DNA from: Planctomycetota bacterium
Lineage (GTDB): Bacteria; Planctomycetota; GCA-002687715
Assembly: GCA_002687715.1 (NCBI GenBank)
Contig: NZBC01000042.1
Location: 1-38,222, forward strand
Direction: 5' to 3'
DNA length: 38,222 nucleotides
Part shown: positions 25,716 to 33,153 of the stretch, piece by piece
How positions within the stretch are numbered: the stretch's first letter is position 1
How the letters are laid out: each line of letters begins with the position of its first letter
Program-made: the position numbers and the translations under genes
The notes under the pieces: generated by a model
What the model saw: only the letters and a program-made list of their open reading frames with translations
Database searches by the model: none
What the model was told of the DNA's origin: nothing

Positions 25716-26584
25716 CAGCGGCTCCTCTTGCCGGCGAGCAGCGCCTGCACCGTCCGATCGAACGGCTTCGCATCAGTGACGACGGCCGCACCGAGGCCGT
25801 GGCGCCGAGCGAGCGCCGCGACCGCTTCCTCGTGGGACGCGAGCTCCTCCGCGTACGCCGCGACCAGCGCCGACGATTGCGGCACGAACATCCTCGCGCT
25901 GCTCTCCGGATCGACGAGCGTGCACGCAGCTGGAAGCGACGGCGCGCGCTCCGCCTCGGACACGACGTGGACGAAGCACCCAGTCCCCGCGCCGCGCGCG
26001 AGTGCGACCGCGACTTCTGCGGGAAGCGACTCGACCAGAAAGTCCGAGACGAGGAACGCGACCCGACCGGTCGCAGCCACCGGTTTCAGGTGACGCAACC
26101 CCGTGAGGTGGGTCGAGCCGTCGCATTCCCCCAGCCCCTCGAGCATCGCGATGATCTCGTCGACCTTCCGGTGGGTTCGCCACGTGCCGAGGGTCACGGG
26201 GCCACCCTCCGCGCTCAGGACCGCGGTCACCGGGCACCGCGCCGAGAGCCCCGCGTACAGCAGACCGCCTGCGATCTCCCGTGCGATCCGGTCCTTGCCC
26301 TCCCCCGTGATTCCCATCGAGGCCGAGCGATCGAGGATCACCATCACCTCCGGCGCCTCGTCGCGGGAGTACTCCTTGGTCACCAACGCGTCGAGGCGCA
26401 GCCATGAGTTCCAGTCGATGTCCCGCGGGTCGTCACCCTGGACGTAGGGCCGATGGTCCTTGAACTCGATCCGCCCGCCCTTGAGCGCTCCCGCCGCCCC
26501 CTCCGGCGCACCGCCGCCCCGCCGCAGCAGGGTGGGCAGCGCGAGGAGACGCGCGCGATAGTCGTCGGCGAAGTGGAAGCCCAT
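25715..26584 (-). CDS. DUF58 family protein (vWA-like)
   Basis: 289 residues with the DUF58 signature: GGRIEFKDHRPYVQGDDPRDIDWNSWLRLDALVTKEYSRDEAPEVMVILDRSASM, about residues 37-90 (given here in part as positions). The D-R-S-A-S run is a vWA-like MIDAS. DUF58 proteins work with MoxR AAA+ ATPases and Bat-type vWA proteins in periplasmic or membrane assembly; the exact role is unknown. The frame stays open upstream to 26998, inside ispA, but the ATG at 26584 gives the standard start (MGFHFADDYRARLLAL). TAGGAT at 26600-26595, 10 nt before the ATG, may be a -10 giving an almost leaderless message. There is no MoxR gene in the window. Confidence 0.88.
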   Translation of the reverse strand: MGFHFADDYRARLLALPTLLRRGGGAPEGAAGALKGGRIEFKDHRPYVQGDDPRDIDWNSWLRLDALVTKEYSRDEAPEVMVILDRSASMGITGEGKDRIAREIAGGLLYAGLSARCPVTAVLSAEGGPVTLGTWRTHRKVDEIIAMLEGLGECDGSTHLTGLRHLKPVAATGRVAFLVSDFLVESLPAEVAVALARGAGTGCFVHVVSEAERAPSLPAACTLVDPESSARMFVPQSSALVAAYAEELASHEEAVAALARRHGLGAAVVTDAKPFDRTVQALLAGKRSR

Positions 26585-26649
26585 GGCGTGGGAGATCCTA
26601 ACGGGGGCGCAGCCTCCCAAGTTCGCCCTGAGTCCGGATCCAGCTCCAT

Positions 26650-26678
26650 GGGAGCGCGACCTCCAGGTCCGCGCTCCC
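26650..26678 (-). terminator. Stem-loop directly after ispA
   Basis: A perfect 9-bp stem (GGGAGCGCG 26650-26658 with CGCGCTCCC 26670-26678) starts one base after the ispA stop codon on the minus strand. It has no T-run, so it is either a weak terminator, a processing or stability hairpin, or a boundary between xseA-xseB-ispA and the DUF58 genes. Confidence 0.4.
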
Positions 26679-26679
26679 G

Positions 26680-27570
26680 TCAGCGACCGCGGGACGCGTT
26701 CAAATGCGCCAGCGCTGCGAGGCGACCGTGGGGGTCCATCGCCGCGACCGATGCTACCGCCGACTCCGTCAGCTCTTGGAGCCTCGCCGCCGCACCCTCG
26801 CGCCCGGCGGCGGCCGGCCACGTCTGCTTCTGGCGTGCAGCATCGCGGCGAACGGGCTTGCCGAGGTCCAACGGGCTCCCGTCGAGGTCCAGAAGATCGT
26901 CCTTGATCTGGAACGCGAGGCCGAGCCGCGCACCGAATTCCCGCAGGCGGTCCACGGCGAGCGCATCCGCCCCGCCGAGCCGCGCGCCCATCGCACACGC
27001 CGCGCGGATGAGCGCCGCGGTTTTGCGCTCGTGGATTGCCTGGACCCGGGCGAGGTCGGGCGCTTCGCCTTCGCTGAGCAGATCGAGGACCTGGCCGCCG
27101 ATCATGCCGGCGGTGCCCGCGGCCTCGGCGAGGTCGCGGACGAGCGCGGGCAGCAGCGTGGAGTCGGCCGTCTCCCGGGCCAGGAGCTCGAACGCGAGGG
27201 CGAACGCAGCATCGCCGGCGAGGATCGCCGTGGCCTCGCCGAAGCGAACATGACTCGTCTCCCGTCCGCGGCGCAGGACGTCGTCGTCCATGGCCGGGAG
27301 GTCGTCGTGGATCAGGCTGAACGCATGCACCAGCTCCACCGCGCAGGCAGCTGGCAGCGCCGCGTGGCGATCACCCCCCACCGACTCGCACGCCGCCAGC
27401 ACCAGCGCGGGACGGAACCGCTTGCCAGGCGCCAGCACCGACCATCGCAGCGCTTCTGCGACGCGCCCGGCGGATTCGTCCTCCCCAGGGAGCCACCGGT
27501 GGAGGGAGGCGTCGACGTCGCGCGCGGCGGCTTCGAGATAGGGGGTGACGGTCAGCGGTACGACGTTCAC
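26680..27570 (-). CDS. ispA: Polyprenyl (farnesyl/geranylgeranyl) diphosphate synthase
   Basis: A short-chain trans-prenyltransferase that condenses isopentenyl diphosphate with allylic diphosphates. The 296 residues have both aspartate-rich motifs: first LIHDDLPAMDDD (about 90-101) and second FQIKDDLLDLDG (about 232-243), plus GKRFRPALVLAACE near 50-63. The spacing DDxxxxD of the first motif is the usual bacterial type. The product chain length is set by residues before the first motif (VHAFSLIHDD), and cannot be fixed by eye; C15 is most likely in this gene context. The GTG start overlaps the xseB stop by 4 bp (GTGA). The order xseA-xseB-ispA is the well-known bacterial arrangement that often continues to dxs, which is not present here. 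Confidence 0.93.
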   Translation of the reverse strand: MNVVPLTVTPYLEAAARDVDASLHRWLPGEDESAGRVAEALRWSVLAPGKRFRPALVLAACESVGGDRHAALPAACAVELVHAFSLIHDDLPAMDDDVLRRGRETSHVRFGEATAILAGDAAFALAFELLARETADSTLLPALVRDLAEAAGTAGMIGGQVLDLLSEGEAPDLARVQAIHERKTAALIRAACAMGARLGGADALAVDRLREFGARLGLAFQIKDDLLDLDGSPLDLGKPVRRDAARQKQTWPAAAGREGAAARLQELTESAVASVAAMDPHGRLAALAHLNASRGR

Positions 27571-27842
27571 CCGAGCGCATCCGGACCGGCCGCGCGCCCC
27601 TCTTCGTCATCTTCGACGATCGGTTCGAGCCGGTCTTCACCGTCCGCCCCCTCGACGAGCCGCTCGAGGCGACGCTCGTAGGCAGCGAGTTCCTGGAGCA
27701 GCTCCTGGTGGAGCTTCTTCCCCGCCTCGAAGCGCGTGATCGCAGCCTCGAGGTCGAGATCACCCCGCTCCAGCTCCTCGACGAGGCCTGAGAGGGCGTC
27801 CATCCGCTCGCGGAACGGCTTGTTCTTTCCCGCTTTCTCCAT
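27567..27842 (-). CDS. xseB: Exodeoxyribonuclease VII small subunit
   Basis: 91 residues. The core FRERMDALSGLVEELERGDLDLEAAITRFEAGKKLHQ (residues about 10-46) is the conserved XseB fold of two helices that wrap the C-terminal helix of XseA. Several copies bind one large subunit to make the single-strand-specific exonuclease. The Glu/Asp-rich tail (about 65-91) is variable. The ATG at 27842 overlaps the xseA stop by 1 bp (TGATG), so the subunits are translationally coupled, and the stop overlaps the ispA GTG. The frame is open far upstream through xseA, but only this start gives the family N-terminus. Confidence 0.93.
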   Translation of the reverse strand: MEKAGKNKPFRERMDALSGLVEELERGDLDLEAAITRFEAGKKLHQELLQELAAYERRLERLVEGADGEDRLEPIVEDDEEGRAAGPDALG

Positions 27843-29257
27843 CACACCGATGGTAGCGATTCTTCGTCGCCGTCCGAACCACTGACCTCCGAGCAGTTGA
27901 CCTCGGAGATGAGGTCCGGTCCGTCGGCGAACGTCGTGCGGACCCGCGCACCCGGTGGCGCATCCGCCGCCGACCGGAGCAGGGGCCCGCCGTCGATGTC
28001 CTCGAGGCGGGTCAGCGTGAACCCGCGAGCCAGCACGGCCGTCGGGTCCAGCGCGTCCAGCTTCGACGTCTGCCTGATGAGCTCGGATCGGGCGACTGCG
28101 ACCGCCGCCCGCGCGGCCGCATCGAGGCGCCGGTCCAGCCCGCGAAGCGCCTCCCGGTTCCCCGCGACGCCGACCCGCAACGTCGCTGGCGAGAGCGCGC
28201 GGCCGAGCCCGTCGAGCTGCGCCCGGGCGGTCCTCATCCGTTGGGCAAGCGACACCGTCATCCGATCCACCAGTCCATCGGTGATCTGGCGCTGTTCTTC
28301 GATCAGCCGCGGGAACAGACTCAACCCCGGCCGCCGCCCGAGCTCCGTCAGCCGTCGCCGCTCCTCGACGCCGGTCCGGCGGATGCCCTGGGTCAGTCGC
28401 ATCACGCAACCATCCAGATGGTCCCACAGCACCGCCAGGTCGGGGGCCACCAGCTCGCCTGCCGCGGTGGGCGTCAACGCCCGCACGTCCGCGACGAGGT
28501 CCGCGATCGTCACGTCGATCTCGTGGCCGACGGCCGAGACGACCGGCACCTCGCACGAGGCGATGGCGCGCGCCAGTCGCTCGTCGTTGAACCCGGCCAG
28601 ATCCTCGGCGCTGCCGCCGCCACGACCGATCACGACGACGTCGACCGAGGCGACCCGGGCGATCCGGCGCAGCCCGTCGGCAAGCGCTCGCGCCGCGCCG
28701 TCGCCCTGGACCGGAACGGGCATCAGCACGCACCGCATCGTGGGGAACCGGTCGCGGATCGCGCGCAGCATGTCGTGGACCGCGGCTCCGCTCGGCGACG
28801 TCACCAGTCCGACCGCGCGGGGCAGGAACGGGAGCGGACGCTTGCGCTCCTTCGCCGTCAGCCCCTCGGCTTCGAGCTTGGCCTTCAGCGCCACGAACGC
28901 CGCTCGCAACGCTCCTTCGCCGGCCAGCGCCACCGACCGGCACACGATCTGGTACTTGCCGGTCGCGGGGAACACCGTGAGGTGCCCGCGCACCACGACC
29001 CGCAGCCCGGCCTCCAGCGGGAAGTCGAGCCGCCACACACCGCTCGCCCACATCACGGCCGCGACGGACGCCGTCTTGTCCTTCAGCGTGAAATAGAGGT
29101 GTCCCGACGGCGGACGACGGATCTCACCGACCTCCGCCTCGACCCAGACGTCGGGAAAGCTCCGCTCGACGAGATCGCGGGCGCGGCGGTTCAGCTCGTT
29201 GACCGACAACGGGCGCGGGCGCGCGACGGGTTCCTTGCCCATGAACGATGAAGTCAC
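27842..29257 (-). CDS. xseA: Exodeoxyribonuclease VII large subunit
   Basis: Catalytic subunit of a metal-independent single-strand DNA exonuclease used in mismatch repair and DNA degradation. 471 residues. The N-terminal OB-fold (about 16-110) contains VWVEAEVGEIRRPPSGHLYFTLKD. The catalytic core (about 130-330) includes RAVGLVTSPSGAAVHDML, VVVIGRGGGSAEDLAGFNDERLARAI and the ISAVGHEIDVTIADLVADVRALTPTAAGELV region (here VVSAVGHEIDV), all diagnostic. A helical XseB-binding region and a small C-terminal barrel (ALDPTAVLARGFTLTRL) end the protein. The GTG at 29257 gives five extra residues; ATG 29242 (MGKEPV) is an equally plausible start. A GGCGGA/TCCGCC stem-loop (29259-29273) sits just upstream. 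Confidence 0.95.
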   Translation of the reverse strand: MTSSFMGKEPVARPRPLSVNELNRRARDLVERSFPDVWVEAEVGEIRRPPSGHLYFTLKDKTASVAAVMWASGVWRLDFPLEAGLRVVVRGHLTVFPATGKYQIVCRSVALAGEGALRAAFVALKAKLEAEGLTAKERKRPLPFLPRAVGLVTSPSGAAVHDMLRAIRDRFPTMRCVLMPVPVQGDGAARALADGLRRIARVASVDVVVIGRGGGSAEDLAGFNDERLARAIASCEVPVVSAVGHEIDVTIADLVADVRALTPTAAGELVAPDLAVLWDHLDGCVMRLTQGIRRTGVEERRRLTELGRRPGLSLFPRLIEEQRQITDGLVDRMTVSLAQRMRTARAQLDGLGRALSPATLRVGVAGNREALRGLDRRLDAAARAAVAVARSELIRQTSKLDALDPTAVLARGFTLTRLEDIDGGPLLRSAADAPPGARVRTTFADGPDLISEVNCSEVSGSDGDEESLPSV

Positions 29258-29258
29258 G

Positions 29259-29273
29259 GGCGGATGTTCCGCC
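29259..29273 (-). other. Short stem-loop in the leader of xseA
   Basis: A perfect 6-bp inverted repeat (GGCGGA 29259-29264, TCCGCC 29268-29273) with a TGT loop lies between the ferredoxin stop (29289) and the xseA GTG (29257). It lacks a T-run. If xseA is read from the ferredoxin transcript, the hairpin would sit where the ribosome must bind and could dampen initiation at 29257, favouring the ATG at 29242. Confidence 0.3.
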
Positions 29274-29288
29274 GCTTCAGTCAGCGCG

Positions 29289-29468
29289 TCAAGCAGCGGG
29301 GGTGCCGACGATGCACTCGACCGGACACACGGCGACGCACTCCGAGCAGTCCGTGCAGCGTTCGGGGTCGATGATGAACATCTCCTCCCCGTCCGTGATG
29401 CACTTGTCGGGGCAGACGTCGGGACAGAGTCCGCAGGAAACGCACTCCTCCTGGATCACATGCGCCAT
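29289..29468 (-). CDS. 2[4Fe-4S] ferredoxin, short
   Basis: A small electron carrier of 59 residues, easily missed because of its size. Two full cluster motifs CxxCxxCxxxCP are present: CVSCGLCPDVCP (residues 9-20) and CTDCSECVAVCP (38-49). The second-cluster side ends VECIVGTPAA. ATG 29468 starts MAHVIQEECVSCG, the standard N-terminus of bacterial dicluster ferredoxins (clostridial type). It would serve low-potential oxidoreductases such as pyruvate or 2-oxoacid ferredoxin oxidoreductases or radical enzymes; no such partner is visible here. It lies 51 bp after the coiled-coil gene and 31 bp before xseA, all on the same strand. No clear ribosome-binding site is seen. Confidence 0.93.
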   Translation of the reverse strand: MAHVIQEECVSCGLCPDVCPDKCITDGEEMFIIDPERCTDCSECVAVCPVECIVGTPAA

Positions 29469-29519
29469 TCATCATTGATCGGACGGCGGGCAGCGCCAGA
29501 AAAAGCAGCGGCGCCGGAC

Positions 29520-30785
29520 CTATTTGACGCGTAGGAACGACAGCTTGGCGTCGATCCAGGTCTGCGTCTCGGCGCCGAGCACCACGATCTGATACCGATT
29601 GTTGAAGAACGGGCTCTTGATCGTGCGGCCGATGCCGTGGCGGAAGTTGATGTAGCCACCGTGGAAATCCAGCTCCAGGAACTTCCCGCGAGCGACCAGG
29701 GTGACGGACATTCGGTCCGCGTACACGGTCTTCGCGAGCGACCCGTCGCGACCCCGGATCTCCATGACGACATCTTGAAGGCCGTCGCGGTCGAACGCCG
29801 CCGCCGTGGTGATGAGATACTCCTCGGAAGCCCGGTTCCTCTGAAGGAGGTCGTTGAACGTCTGAAGGAACGCCGGGGTCACGACACGGCGTCCGGGCCC
29901 CTTCGGCGCGGGGTTCTCTCCGGGGTTGGCTTCCTCACCTCCGGTCGCGGAGACGGGGTCCGGGGGCGTTTCGCTCTCGGGTCCGGCAGGCGCGGCCACG
30001 GGCGCGAGCCGCAGTTTCTCGACGGTCTTGTTGAGCTCTTGGATCAGCGTCTGATCGGCCATCGTCCGCGACAGGAGGCGGGCCACCTCCTTCTGGGACG
30101 CCTCCGCTTCGATCTTCAGGGTTCGGAGATCCTTCTCGAGACGAGTGACGTCCGCGCGTTCGGCGCCGAGCTCCTCTCGCGCCTGGTCGCGTTCGAGCTG
30201 CAGCCGGCGTCGTTCATTCTCGAGGGCAGTGATGCGTTCATGCAGCGTGCCGAGTCGATCGAGGACGTTCTCGCGGTCGGTCTTCTCCATCGAGTTGATC
30301 TTGGACCGGATGCCCTCGAGCTCCGCGAGCGCTGCCTCAGCGGCCGTGTCCTGTACGGGACGATCGAGCTTCGCGGCCGTGTCGTCGACGCGCTGCGAAA
30401 GCTCCTGCACTCCCCAGACGATCGCGCCGCCGATGGCCACGAGACCGATGATCAGCGCAGCGATCGTCCACCAGCGGCGTCCGCTGTCGAGTCCGATCCG
30501 GTCAAGCAGCCGCTCCTGGACTCGTCTCATCCCCGAGAATGAGTCGTTCAGGGCGCGCGTCGAGCTGATCATCATCTCGGAGCGCTGCGTGTCCTGGAGG
30601 GTCTTCCCCATCTCGGCCTGTTGATCGTGCAGACGCTTGAGGATCTCGGCCTGGAGGTGCATCGCCGACGCGATCCCCTCCATCTGTCGGCCGACGACGC
30701 CCTCTTCGCTGGCGACGCGCGGTGACGGCAGCTGAGCGCGCTCTCCGGGAGCGGATCCAGCATCGGGTCCCGTCGCATCGGTCAT
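29520..30785 (-). CDS. Membrane-anchored coiled-coil protein of unknown function
   Basis: 421 residues starting at ATG 30785, which overlaps the stop of the preceding gene by 4 bp (ATGA). An Ala/Gly/Pro-rich N-terminus is followed by helices (36-100), one membrane helix (about 105-125, WWTIAALIIGLVAIGGAIVWG), and a long coiled coil (about 130-270, for example LGTLHERITALENERRRLQLERDQAREELGAERADV, cited by position). A Pro/Glu/Gly-rich linker (about 275-308) leads to a globular beta-rich domain (about 310-421, ending RYQIVVLGAETQTWIDAKLSFLRVK) that I do not recognise. With one helix, the coiled coil would be periplasmic and could span the envelope to place the C-terminal domain at a distance. 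It is translationally coupled to the 220-residue membrane protein, so the two probably act together. Confidence 0.75.
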   Translation of the reverse strand: MTDATGPDAGSAPGERAQLPSPRVASEEGVVGRQMEGIASAMHLQAEILKRLHDQQAEMGKTLQDTQRSEMMISSTRALNDSFSGMRRVQERLLDRIGLDSGRRWWTIAALIIGLVAIGGAIVWGVQELSQRVDDTAAKLDRPVQDTAAEAALAELEGIRSKINSMEKTDRENVLDRLGTLHERITALENERRRLQLERDQAREELGAERADVTRLEKDLRTLKIEAEASQKEVARLLSRTMADQTLIQELNKTVEKLRLAPVAAPAGPESETPPDPVSATGGEEANPGENPAPKGPGRRVVTPAFLQTFNDLLQRNRASEEYLITTAAAFDRDGLQDVVMEIRGRDGSLAKTVYADRMSVTLVARGKFLELDFHGGYINFRHGIGRTIKSPFFNNRYQIVVLGAETQTWIDAKLSFLRVK

Positions 30786-31444
30786 TTGCCATTGCCTCCG
30801 TTCTTGTCCGGTGACTCGAGGACGGCCTCGATCAGCCGGCCAGGGCGAGGTCGGGCCAGCCACTGGATCAACTCGTCGCGCGACGCCAACCCCGCCGCGA
30901 GATCGTGGCCGAGGAAGCTCCCCTTCACCACGCTCGCGAACTCGAGCCGCCGCGGGATGGCGACCAGGACGCGGCGGGTGCTGCGCGCCTCGAGCGGACG
31001 ATCGGCGCGCGGCGCAAAGGCCTGCAGCGTGAGGCGGGCGCGGGCGCGGTCCTTCGCGATGACGTTCAGGTCGTAGCCGCGGGCGCCGTCTTCTTCACCG
31101 GCCGTCTCCAGCAGCAGCGCACTCGGATCGACGACGACGGGCTTGTCCGAACCGTTGACGACGATCATCTCGAGATAGGTGTACTGGTCCGCGGGCAATC
31201 CGAGGGTGCGCGACAAGCTCTGATCGGTGAAACGCTGCCGCTCGCCGACGGCGTAGCGGTTGCGCACGAGCACCTCGATCTTGTCGGCGGCGCTGGTCAG
31301 CACGAAGACCCGCCCCGGCCCGGACGCCCCGGCATCCCGACGGCCACCCGGGCTCTCGTCGTCGTCACTCGTGGCGTTGACCACGAGCATCGCGATCGTC
31401 AGCGTCACGGCCGTGAGACCAATTGCCATCAGGAGGTTCTTCAT
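30782..31444 (-). CDS. Membrane-anchored protein of unknown function
   Basis: 220 residues with one N-terminal membrane anchor (MKNLLMAIGLTAVTLTIAMLVV) and an exported soluble domain. The part around 75-150 (YTYLEMIVVNGSDKPVVVDPSALLL ... GYDLNVIAKD, by position) has the look of a small beta-sandwich like DUF4352-type domains, where a secreted or exported domain carries a conserved 'v.n.s.kp...dp' strand pattern; this is a weak resemblance. The ATG at 31444 is preferred over the GTG/ATG of the longer frame because it starts the hydrophobic segment. The gene is coupled by ATGA to the coiled-coil protein. It is separated by 108 bp from the HEAT-like gene, with no obvious promoter. Confidence 0.7.
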   Translation of the reverse strand: MKNLLMAIGLTAVTLTIAMLVVNATSDDDESPGGRRDAGASGPGRVFVLTSAADKIEVLVRNRYAVGERQRFTDQSLSRTLGLPADQYTYLEMIVVNGSDKPVVVDPSALLLETAGEEDGARGYDLNVIAKDRARARLTLQAFAPRADRPLEARSTRRVLVAIPRRLEFASVVKGSFLGHDLAAGLASRDELIQWLARPRPGRLIEAVLESPDKNGGNGK

Positions 31445-31552
31445 ACCGGGGTCAATGCTGAGAGGGGACGAAGCCGACCGTGCCGTCGCCGGCACTCCCA
31501 GCCCCGCCCCCTCGGACGAGCGTCAACGAAGCAGTCTTCCCGACGATGCGGA

Positions 31553-32290
31553 TCAGCCCCAGGACTTCGCCTTCTTACCGGTGTTGTTCCACCAGCGCTG
31601 CCAGTTAGGGGCGTTCGTGATGTCCTTGACGCCCGTGAGCGCCTTCAACGACGTCTCGAACGGCTTGGTGATCTTGGCGTAGCGACGCTGCGCCGTCGTG
31701 TTGCGGGGATCGCGAGCCTGACCGTCGATGCTGGAGTACATCTTCAGGATCTCCTTCACGATCTCCTTCTTCTGCTTGATGTCCGAGTCCTTGTAGTGGC
31801 GGAGCGCGAGTCCCGCCGCGGCGACCACGTCAAAGTCCTTGTATTTCAGGAGCTTGGTGAGGGGCTGGATGCCCCGCTTGTGTCCAATCAACCCGATCGA
31901 ATCGAGGACGATCCCGAAGTACGTCACGTCGTTCTCGGTGGTCTTCAGCTTGATCAGAGGAACCAGCAGCTTCGTGGCGCTGTCTCCCCACTTGTCCTTC
32001 TTGCCGCCCTTCATCTTGGGCAGCGCCTCGACAGTCGTCTGCCGGACGTCCTTGTCCCTGCTCTTGAGGTTCTTCTTCGCGAGGGAGTGGATGGCCTTCT
32101 TCTGCTTCTCGTCCGCGCTCTCCCACTTCTCGCCGAGAAGCTTGATGAAGTGGATCTGGTCCGCAGAGATCCTCCCCTTCTGCCCCGCCTTGAGTCCGGC
32201 CATCGCCTCGGCGACGGCTTCGTCCTGGGCGGCGCAGATCGGCACGCAAAGCATCAGACCGGCAACAATGATCAGGATTCGGGTATTCAT
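31553..32290 (-). CDS. Secreted HEAT-like repeat protein
   Basis: 245 residues with a signal peptide (MNTRILIIVAGLMLCVPICAAQ). The rest is mostly alpha-helical, with HEAT-like helical pairs in about 65-170 (KSRDKDVRQTTVEALPKM, LVPLIKLKTTENDVTYFGIVLDSIGLIGHKRGIQPLTKLLKYKD by position, then FDVVAAAGLALRHYKDSDI) and a C-terminal stretch rich in Lys and Trp (NAPNWQRWWNNTGKKAKSWG). The WxxWW..N ending is common in Planctomycetota HEAT-type exported proteins. Its ATG overlaps the pabC stop by 4 bp (ATGA), so it is read from the folate operon mRNA. GGAGAG seven nt before the ATG is a modest ribosome-binding site. A scaffold role is likely; no enzyme motif is seen. Confidence 0.75.
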   Translation of the reverse strand: MNTRILIIVAGLMLCVPICAAQDEAVAEAMAGLKAGQKGRISADQIHFIKLLGEKWESADEKQKKAIHSLAKKNLKSRDKDVRQTTVEALPKMKGGKKDKWGDSATKLLVPLIKLKTTENDVTYFGIVLDSIGLIGHKRGIQPLTKLLKYKDFDVVAAAGLALRHYKDSDIKQKKEIVKEILKMYSSIDGQARDPRNTTAQRRYAKITKPFETSLKALTGVKDITNAPNWQRWWNNTGKKAKSWG

Positions 32291-33153
32291 GGGCTCGCTC
32301 TCCGACTCGTGTCCACTCCATTCTGGGGCTCCCCGCCGGCCGCCGCAACCCGCCGGACGTAGAGCCCCCTGATCCGCAGGGTCAGCGGCCCCGGCCTGGC
32401 CGGCAGGGCGGTTCCGCACACGCTCGCCACCGGCCGGACCCCACGGAGGCTCGCGGACAGGAAGACCTCGTCGGCCTCCTGGAGCTCCGGAAGCGTGAAC
32501 CCGCGTTCCGTGACCGGGATTCCCGCTCCTCGGGCCTCCTCCAGCAGCACCGCACGGGTGACGCCGGGCAGGATCGGGAGGGTCAGCGGCGGAGTGTGCA
32601 GCACCCCGTCCCGGACCAGGAACACGGTACTACGGCTGCCCTCTAGTACGCGCCCGTCGTCCAGAACGAAGAGGACTTCGTCCAGTCCCCGGGTCCGCCC
32701 CTCGGCGTGGGCGCGGCGGGGCCCGAGGTAGTTGAGGGTCTTCAGGTGCGCGAGGGGCCGGGGACCGTCGAGCCCCGGCGCCGCCCGATCGATCCGCGCC
32801 GGGGCCTGTGGACCGAGGTCGAGGGCGTTCCCAGCGACGATACGGCGGACGCGCTCGCCGTCGCGGAACAGCAGTAGCCGCACGGCGAGATCGAGGGTGG
32901 GGGCCGCGCGGCCCAGCCGGTCGAGGTCCGCACGCCAGACCTCCGGGGTGGGCGCTGGCAACAACCCGAGCTCGCGGGCTCCCTCGGTGATCCGCGCCAC
33001 GTGACGGTCGAAGAAGTGCGGTCGCTGGGCGACCACGGGCAGCGTCTCGAACAGGCCCTCGCCCGTGTTGAGTCCCCCACCGAGCGCGAGGACGTCGACC
33101 CGCCCGTCCTCCCGAAGAACGCCATCGACCACGATCGGGAGGCGGTCAGCCAC
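32287..33153 (-). CDS. pabC: Aminodeoxychorismate lyase (class IV PLP aminotransferase family)
   Basis: Probably converts 4-amino-4-deoxychorismate to p-aminobenzoate and pyruvate for folate synthesis. 288 residues of fold-type IV PLP protein: GGGLNTGEGLFETL (about 26-39), PLP-binding Lys in HLKTLNYLGPRRAHAEG (about 136-152), EGSRSTVFLVRDG (about 170-182) and TLPILPGVTRAVLLE (about 189-203). Class IV members also include branched-chain and D-amino-acid transaminases, but the coupling to pabB strongly favours lyase activity. The GTG start at 33153 overlaps the pabB end by 8 bp; the frame is open further upstream inside pabB but has no family sequence there. The stop overlaps the HEAT-like gene start (ATGA). 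Confidence 0.88.
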   Translation of the reverse strand: MADRLPIVVDGVLREDGRVDVLALGGGLNTGEGLFETLPVVAQRPHFFDRHVARITEGARELGLLPAPTPEVWRADLDRLGRAAPTLDLAVRLLLFRDGERVRRIVAGNALDLGPQAPARIDRAAPGLDGPRPLAHLKTLNYLGPRRAHAEGRTRGLDEVLFVLDDGRVLEGSRSTVFLVRDGVLHTPPLTLPILPGVTRAVLLEEARGAGIPVTERGFTLPELQEADEVFLSASLRGVRPVASVCGTALPARPGPLTLRIRGLYVRRVAAAGGEPQNGVDTSRRASP

